This document shows positions 24,001-33,371 of a stretch of DNA of 64,000 nucleotides, piece by piece (within the stretch, counting starts at the first letter, position 1; every line of letters starts with the position of its first letter). Made by a program: the position numbers and the translations under genes. The notes below the pieces were generated by a model, which was not told the origin of the DNA, did not search any database, and worked only from the letters and a program-made list of their open reading frames with translations. The stretch covers positions 19,756,201 to 19,820,200 of the forward strand of contig OZ024888.1 in assembly GCA_964017195.1 (NCBI GenBank), written 5' to 3'. Source of the DNA: Siderastrea radians. Taxonomy: Eukaryota; Cnidaria; Anthozoa; Scleractinia; Rhizangiidae.

Positions 24001-27000
24001 GACAGTCTGAATATTCTATCTTTCTGAGTATGTAATGTAAATATTTGTTTATTAATAATAAATATATGTAAGTTGCACAGCCTGCCACATAGTACAAGGT
24101 TTTTCTTGTAGCTCTCTTTCTGGTTAATTACTTGTACTTATTTCATTTCTTTTTGTTTTGTTGTCTGCTGCAGTCTATTGTGTTTCTCAGTGGAGTTGCT
24201 GGCTGTTTGTTTTATGAGAGATTTATTGGTGAGTCATTACTTATGAATTATTTAATTAATTAATGCAACTTACTATAAATTGTTTGTAATCTGCTTGTAC
24301 AATGTACCTAATGTGTAGGGTGTAATAGTAAGTACATGCTTCAGTTCTTGTCTGAGCAGGCAGTTCAATTCAAAGGCCTTGGCCAAATAAAGTTGCAAGT
24401 TGACACAAGTTGAAAACTTGTGTTAGTAGACATTGCCATGCCACTGTGTACAGTATGAGTCAAATGTAAGTTGACAGTCTGTTCTCATTTCTCATGTCTC
24501 TCGAGTTGAATTGGGAATCTATAAAGCAAACTATATGGGCAAAGGTACTGAACAGTAAATGTTGCTCTGTCATAAATTTGCAATTTCACTATTAACATAC
24601 ACTGTAATTTAAACAAATAATTAATTAGTGATGGCTTTCTAGTCCCAGAGAAAAGTGGTTTTTCAACAAGAGCCAATGATGTACATGATGGGTTTTTACT
24701 ATAAGACTGTATGAAGAATTTGGAAGTTCATTAATTTTGTAAAGTTTATTAAGATACCACTGTATGGCCTCACTAAGGCAATTCTATAGAAAAAGCATTG
24801 ATGATCTGACGTGTTTAGGGCCAGGCCTGATCTGTTAAGTTAGCATGTGCACACACTTATACTTTTATTGAGCAATTAAAACCATCTGTTCAAGTTTTTC
24901 TAATTAAATTAAGCATAAAAAAGGTGGTATGATAAAATACGTATTGACTGAGTGCTCAAAACAGTTTCCCTTGGCATGCACAGAGTGGGTACAAATTTAC
25001 CAGCAAGACTTAAAAGGAAAACAAACAAAAAATAATGGCATCATCACTCATTTGCTTTCGTCTGGATCTACTTTGCTTTGGTCTTTTTAGACTATGTTTT
25101 GCAACTGCATTAAGGCAAGGCTCACTTTCTTGGTTCTTGAGGGTTCATACAGTGTATGTTACAAAAAGAACAGATGACAATTATTATTAGAATCACGTCA
25201 TGTTTTCTCAATGCGATCGTCAGCTTAACCCCCTATGAAGTGCAGAATTTCACAGACTATGCAACTGAACTGTGCTCGGAAGGATGAAAACTGCACAACT
25301 CAATCATCTCGTAGTGAATAATTGTAAAAAGTGCTCTAGAATAGCTGTTTTATATTTTTCTCACACCGGCTTCTTTGCACGCTTTATTTTTACCATTAAA
25401 TGGCTATAATGTAGCTAAAAATGCATGATTCAAAAAAAATTTGCTCTAGTTTGCTCAAGTAATAGTGTTGATAGTTTGGTCATAATTCTATTTCCTTCAG
25501 AAATGTGAAAATCTACAATCGAAAATAATTTCAAAATGTCAAATTTACCTTCAAGAGCACTGTATTAATTATTTTTCTTAACTTGCGAGATGCAAAGTAC
25601 TCCAGATTTTCAGGTGGTTTCCATTCGGCCAAAGTGAAAATACTGATGATTTAATTGTTATTCAGTTTTCTGTCTGGAAACAATTCTTCAAAGCCTTGGA
25701 GTGGTTGTTTTAACCAAGTTTGAGAGCAAAAGAAAATCAGTCTAACAAGTTTACTCAGTAGACATTTCTTGATAAAACAGTGATCAAAGGTAGTTAATCT
25801 ACCCTGGTTTACGTACCTCTTCACAAGGGACTTCTTCAGGGCATTGTTTTCTTAGTTGCAATTCCCATACATGTAACACCACAAAACCCAAAACCTGTGA
25901 CCACAGGATTGTGCAATCCTGAAATCCTGAACTCTGCTGGCTGAGGAATAGTCTCCTATGCACCTGTTATTTGAGTTGTCGTGCAATCCAATAACGGCTA
26001 TATATGTAGGAGACAAGCTGAGAAAAAGTTTACAAAAGCAGTCTTTTTATGACTCTGTTGGTTTTAACAAAGTTTTCAAGCATGTGCCACTTTAGAAGAA
26101 GTTCCTGTTCACCAACATAATTATCTCTATAGGTTTGCAATCTCTGTTTATGACTTGTGAATATAAGCAGCTGAAACTAAAATACAGTTACCCACAACGG
26201 CTCTCCAAAGCATGACATTTGGATTTTGGAAATGATTGCTACAAATGTATGTGAACCTTCTGGGATGAGCTGTTCTCACCGAGTTTTATTGGGCTTTCAA
26301 GCAGAATTGTAGAAAGAATTGCTTAAAATAAGAACTGCATAAGAATCGCAGAAAGCAGCCTGTCTTACCATCATGATGGTTAACAATCTTTATTCTCACG
26401 GTGTGAAAGAAGCATCGGTTGCCATTCTGAACATAACGTGGACAAATTTACGTGAGATAGAACCAATCTGCATCCCAGTATACTGGGTCCAAATGATCCT
26501 ACACTTAAAAAACAAAAAAAAGGATCTAACATTCTTTAAGAAGTACCAATCCACTCAAAATGTCATGTCTTCAAGACAAAAATAATGTGAAAGAAGAGCT
26601 ACATGTGTCATGGCTAAAGAAATGCCCAGCAAAATAAACCTGAAATAAACAACAGTTGAAGCCACACACCCTGACTGGCGTGACCGTTTCTGCCTGTGCG
26701 CAATTGCCTAATTATCTTGTTGTGTCGAAGTTTTCCAAATTAATTAATTTTGTACAACTTCCAAGGAACGTACTTCTGCTTCGTCTTGGTGAATTTCTTT
26801 GATTTTTTGCATGTTAACTCTGATATGCCCAAAAAGTTATAATTTCAATTGAGAATGAAAACTAAGCAAGTAAACACAGAAATAAATTCTGTCAGACAAG
26901 AGAAAAGTTAATGGTGAATTGGAAAAAAAAGCATAATTACTGACAGAATTTTGTCAATTAAAACGTAATCCTCAGGTAGCTTACTGGAATCAAAGTCCCA

Positions 27001-30000
27001 TATTCAAATTAAATTTAATGAAATTTCACCACTGAATTTTCAAGCAAACGCAGAGCATGTCTCCTTTGTGATCACACTTGGAAACCCCACTATAATAATT
27101 ATAATATTTTGTGGCAAAATTTGATGACCATTTGCCAAAGCCAACCTAAATACATGTATCTTAGCTCCGAAATTTATTGTATTAAAGAAAACAAAACCCT
27201 TTCAAGCCACCTTAAGATTCCCAAAGTTCCATCTTGTAAGATTTGAAGAAATCAACAAGATTACAGTGTAGTTGCCTTTCTTTCATTTTGCTTGTTTGTA
27301 CATGTACATGTAGACGTCATTATCTGGAAGTTTGCATGAATTTGCCAAATACTAGTTAAATTTAAATATTTCATTTACAGAAGAGCCAGATGAGACAGGT
27401 ACCAGAGAGGTGAGATGCAATTCTATTTTTTTAACTATCAATTGAGAAAAAATCCTTAAATCTCATTTTGATTATTACTTTTACTTGCACACATGTATAA
27501 TTAATATTGCAAAGCGGGCAGCTGGCAACACGATAATTTGTTGCATTTTACTTGGTGACTGAGTCACAGAAGTGACGCAAATTTTGAATTGTTCGTTACA
27601 AAGTTTTAATTTACAGCTGTACTGTCAAGTTGTCTGAGTGTGCACTTACATTAAGCAATAAGGGGATAAGTTTCTATGGCAACTGTGGTGCTGCATCATG
27701 TGAAATGTGAGGCAAACTGGCCCTTGGTACCGAGGGTCTGCACTCCTGGGAAATTTTGAAAAATTGCATTGTCTGAGACTGCGTTTCGTGCGTTTTGAAG
27801 GCCGTTACGTAGAAAATCAGACAGTCAAGATCAAACGTAAAAACATCAATGCTTACGAAAAATTTCTGGTTCGAGATGGATTTTGCACTTAATCTTTCAG
27901 TAGTGTGCCAAGCTCAAGCCTCCTTAAATGTTTCTGGGCAAAAACATCTACATTTCACCCAGATCAATGTTTGTCTAATAAATGTGCATCAAAGTCAGCA
28001 AAGACAGCCTCCCTTGAGCCATGCTAGCTCTGTTGTACATGTGCAGCCGTCGCCTATTTCCCTTTCGTGTACGGTCGTTGCCATTTTTGACGGTTGGTTC
28101 AATGCCATCATCGGTTACGAAGCCTTTAGTTACGATAGATGTAATATATGCTCTGGATTAAGTTACAATAAGGCAACAAATACATTTTTAAATAGTCTTA
28201 GCCAAGAACGAAGTTTATAACGCCCACGTTGAATGTACATTAAAAGTTCGGGAAAAGGGCTAGGGTCACCTGTTATAGATGTATCAGTTACATGTATGAT
28301 AGCCTGCGTAGCAGGCGTAAACGGGGAAGAGGAAGGGGAGAGAGAATGCATTATAAAAGACAGTTAATTATAATATATACATAAATTTTTCAGAATTGGG
28401 GCGGATTGGCATGGTAGTGTATTGGGTAAGGTCAAGGGAGTGGGATTTCATACCAAAGGACCGGGATTGATTCTGGGTTGTGAATGTCTTTCTTTTTAGT
28501 AGAAAAACTTTCAATAACAGTTCAAAAATTTTCCAAGTGTCTTAAAAATGGCAACGACCAATTTTTTTTTTTTTTTTTTTAATAATCTTTATTTTGATAA
28601 CATGGTACATTACACTAATACATCACAATGTTTCGCACAATATTAGATACATAAATTACACTGGTTTACGCTCCATTAAACTATTGGTTTCAGATAAAAA
28701 AAAAAAGACAAGAAAAAACATACAAAAATTTATTACAACAAAAATTGGCGACGTCTAGTCAATAAGGATGATATATACTGTATATATAGCGGACACCGTG
28801 CAAGTCATAACCTTCACCATGTATGTAATTTTATACGTCATAGCTTCCTTTAAACTTATCTGAACTTATTAGAGGCTTAATTTATCATTGATTATAATTT
28901 CTCAATGCGATATTTCAATTCTAATTTTTTTATAAATTCCCTCAATCTCAGTTCTTTTGAATTTAACTTGTTATTATAAAGATAGTATCTAGCAAATAAA
29001 AGAGCATAGTTAAACTTTTTTAACATCATAGTTGATAGAGCGGTGATTACAGCTGGAAATTTCCCAAAGAGTAATTCGATTATGTTAGGGGAGTAGGAGG
29101 TGCCATTTTCTTCATTGAACCACTTAATAACTTCTGTAAAAAACTCTTTCGACCATCGACAGTGGATGAAAGAATGGCCAATTGAGTCAGGTTCCTGACA
29201 ATACACGCATGCACTGTCGCTTTCTATTCCATATAAACAAAGTTCCTTTCTTGTTACAATAATTCTGTGTAAAAATTTAAAGTAAAACTCTCTCAAATTG
29301 TTTTCTTTACAGATATTTCTTAGATGTTTGAAATAGCCCGTCAATTCTATTTCGTTGGACTGCAGATCACGAGCCCATTTCCTACGCGCCTTGAGTTCTG
29401 GATTGTCTTTGTTTATGAAAAGCCAATAGTAATCTCTGCTCTTCCATTTCAGAAGATTTATGTTTATTGAAGATGATAGCTGAAAGAAAGTATCATCTGG
29501 TAAATAAGTAAATTTAGGGTCCAAATTTAGTTTTGCTTTTTCAACTAGTCGCCTGGGTATTGCTGAGACCACCTGTAAATACTGTAAGAAGTTACATTTT
29601 AAGTTATATTTTGTGGTGAATTCACTATGCGAGAGAAAAGCACCGTTATTCGTAAGGAGGTCGTGAACTCGGAAAATCCCTTTCTGAAACCACGATTTAT
29701 AGAAAAAAGTCTTACGATCTATAAGAATTTCTTTATTGTTGAATAAAACTAAGTCCTGTCCAAGGTCAGTTTTGTAGGAGGATTTTAATTCACGAAAGCA
29801 CTGTAGCATTACTTGGTAAAATTGAGGCATACCGGTCTGCTTAAGAAACCTCGAATCGTAGTTACATCTTAACAGGAAATTTAGACCACCGTACATCTCG
29901 AAAAAGTGGTTTGGGATTGCTTTCCAAACCTGGCTCCATTCCTCATGATTAGATAAAAGCCTTGATATCCAGGCGAGCCTTAGGGATTTGGCCATTACAT

Positions 30001-33000
30001 CCGCATTTGGAACACGTATTCCTCCTTTATCATAATTTTGGTACATTACTTGACGCTTGATCTTGTCTTTCTTTTTTTTCCAAATGAATTGGAAAATAGT
30101 TGTATTGATACTTGGAATACAAGTCAAAGGAACATCCAGAATTGACATAGAGTAAACTAATTGCGGGATACCAAGGGATTTTGTTATTAGGCATCTGCCT
30201 AATATAGAGAGCTTACGTGACTGCCAAACCTCTAGTTTAGAGGTTAATTTGTCAATTTTAACTAGAAAATTCTTTTTATTATTTTGCCTTCCGTCGTATG
30301 ATATGAAAATGCCTAATGCTCGAACCGGTTCTTTAGGCCATTTAAACCCAAATGGTTTTTCTTCTTTTTCTCTCCAAGGGCCGAGCCATAAAGCTTTGGT
30401 TTTAGTGGGATTTAATCGTAAGCTGGAGACATTCGCGAAGGCGTCCACCACTTCGATTGCTTTTTTAGTAGAGTCGCAACTGTTGCAAATTAATGATGTG
30501 TCGTCTGCAAATTGACTTATCTTAGCTTCAGAATTGAAGACTTTGATTCCCTGTATTTCCTTGTTTTGTCGAATCTTGCATGCTAAAATTTCCGCTCCTA
30601 AGATAAAAAGAAATGGCGACAGGGGGCAGCCCTGCCTCACTCCTCTTGACAGTTGGAAATAGTTTGTAGAAAATCCATTGTTCAGGACCGCACTTTCAGG
30701 ACTCGTGTAAAAAGTGGAGACCCAGCGTTTAATACCTTCACCGAAGTTAAGGAGATTTAAAGTATTTTGAATAAAGGACCATTCAATGGTGTCAAATGCT
30801 TTCCGGAAGTCAAGTAAAAGTAATATCCCAGGAATATTTTGTAATTTTGTCTGTTCCATGATATCATTAATTAGCCTAATATTTTGACCAATGTATCGCC
30901 CTTTAACAAAGCCAGTTTGGTCAGGGTGTATTAACCTTGGTAAAAACCTTTCTATTCGGTTTGCTATTACTTTTGATGCGATCTTATAATCTAAATTTAA
31001 GAGAGTAATTGGTCGCCAATTTGAGAGATCTGACAAACAGGAGTCCTCTTTGGGCACAAGAGTTATGACACCTCTGCGTTGTGATATCGACAGCTCTCCT
31101 TCATTGTATGCGGTGTTAAAACTGTTAACTAAGTCGCGGCTCACCAAATCAAAGAAGCAATTGTAAAATTCCGCCGTGAAACCATCATCGCCCGGCGACT
31201 TACCAGCGGGGAAGGTTTTTAAGACTTTGGAACATTCCTCTATTGTTATGTAACCCTCTATGTCTTCTCTTTCTTCGTCTGTCAATTTAACAGTTTGCAG
31301 ATCACGTACAAAATCATTAAAGGCGGCAACGACCATTTACGAAAAAAACATTTGCACAGCCGTCTCAGGGCAGTTGCGCTCCATTCACATTCACAGCTGG
31401 TGGCTGGAACTGTGCATGCAGCAATATTCACAAGGACATAAAGATTCTACCGGCAGTTTAATTTAGTGCTACGATAACATAGCAGACAGAAAATGAAAAT
31501 GGTTCACTTATTGATTTTCATTCATATTTCAAACTACACATTACAGAGCGTTTCACAAAACTTTTGACGAACAAATTCCGAAGTTTGTTCGTAATTTCCG
31601 AAGTTGGCGACAAATTTGGCAACTTGATTACGTAGTTGCCGATCAAACTGCGAACTTCGAAACGAAGTTGCGAACTTAATTCGGAACTTCGACTTGACAG
31701 AATTTAAGTTTGTGAAGGCAGTTTATACATTGAGGCGTAAATATTAAATACATGCATCCTTTTACCCAGCAAGGAAAAGCTATCCTAAGCACTGTTAGGG
31801 AGAGAATTGTAGACCCCGTCAAAAGTTTTGTGAAATCCTCAGTAAGCGAATCAGGACACAAGTACTACAGTTAGCTTTTGTAATTACTTGCCTTCTTTTG
31901 AATCGCCGGTCTTCAATAAACAGACATCCGCGGTCCATGGGGGTTGCACCCGTCGCACCCTCCCTCCCAATGGGCCTGTAGTGGGGTCAGTGGAACGTGC
32001 ATTGTTCATACGATCACAGCGTGACAGCAGCATGATTAAATCAGATGACGACCTCATGCTCAGTTGCCAATCGCTTTTGACCGGGGAGGAGATAGGGAGT
32101 TTAGGGCTTGAATTAAGGCAATAATTAAATAATGCTATGATGCTCAATATATCTCATGAGAAGCTTTCTACTTTCTTTGATGACCTCTGAAGTCTTTGCA
32201 GCACAAAGAAGATTGGCCAAAATATTACTTCTGGCCTATTTTTGGTCTTCACTTCTTTCTTTGTCACTAATTTTCGACCTTGACATCACTGTTGGAATTT
32301 TGCCGAGAAAGGATGTCTTTTCTCGCGATTTCATTTTATGTACTGTCACTACTTTTTGGGCCATGTCGCTTGTCAGAATTTACCCTGGCAGGGCCTCGAG
32401 TGTTTAACTTAGTGTGTTTGGCTGAGGCCTTAGGTTCAGTCTCTTGTTTTGAGTCCAGGCTTGAGTACACTTGATTTTGTCTACTGATCATTGGAGATAG
32501 TCCAAGACTTCATCACCCGGTTCTTGAGAAGTCAATGTCAATGTTAACCAGTAACCAAGGAATCCATACAGCCATACATGTAACACTGAATAATTTTAAA
32601 AGTACATGAAATGCTAACCAGCTAGTTCCACCTTCCTGTGAACCAGTTTATAATGATGTCAAATCATTTGAAATTAAAATCTGGAACTGCACACTGTACA
32701 CATTCTGTTTAGCAAGAAAAGTTTCTTCAATTCCTGCTCCATTATTACTAAGTCTTTTTTTTCGCCAGCTCTTTCTTAAGTGTAATGTTTGGCAAGAGTA
32801 GCTTCATTGTATGAAGATGTTAAATTAAAGTGAGTGTTTCTGTTTTATTTGACAGCCTCTGATAACAAGACTCCTGGTAGAGTATATCATGCCAGATCCA
32901 GAAACTGAAAAACAGAAACGCGATGAACACATGCGCCAGATCCGACGGAGATGTGATGAGTAGTATCCTTTTCTAAAGTTGTGATATAACTAAAGCCATG

Positions 33001-33336
33001 AAAATAGTTACTGCTGCAGGCTGATGAGGGCATAGTGACTTACATTTACAGTTGTATGTACACTGTACAGTCATGTATTTGACTCCTAGTAACTCAAACT
33101 CTCAGTAACTTGAACCTCCCGCTAACTCAAAGTGAATGTTTTTTTCCCTTGAGGTCATTTTCTTTATAATTTTACCTTCCATAACTCGAACTCCAAATAA
33201 CTCGAACTCCAAATAACTCGAACATTTTACGATTTCCCTTGGAGGTTCAAGTTATTGGGAGCCAACCGTACATGTCTGCCAATACGGGGGTTGGGGGGGG
33301 GGTCCTATCATATTTAAGCTACGGTACATGTATATG

Positions 33337-33371
<35 letters not shown>

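Noticed and set aside
28397..28490. Functional tRNA gene
   Set aside because: A and B boxes are recognisable but no acceptor stem or anticodon arm pairs convincingly.
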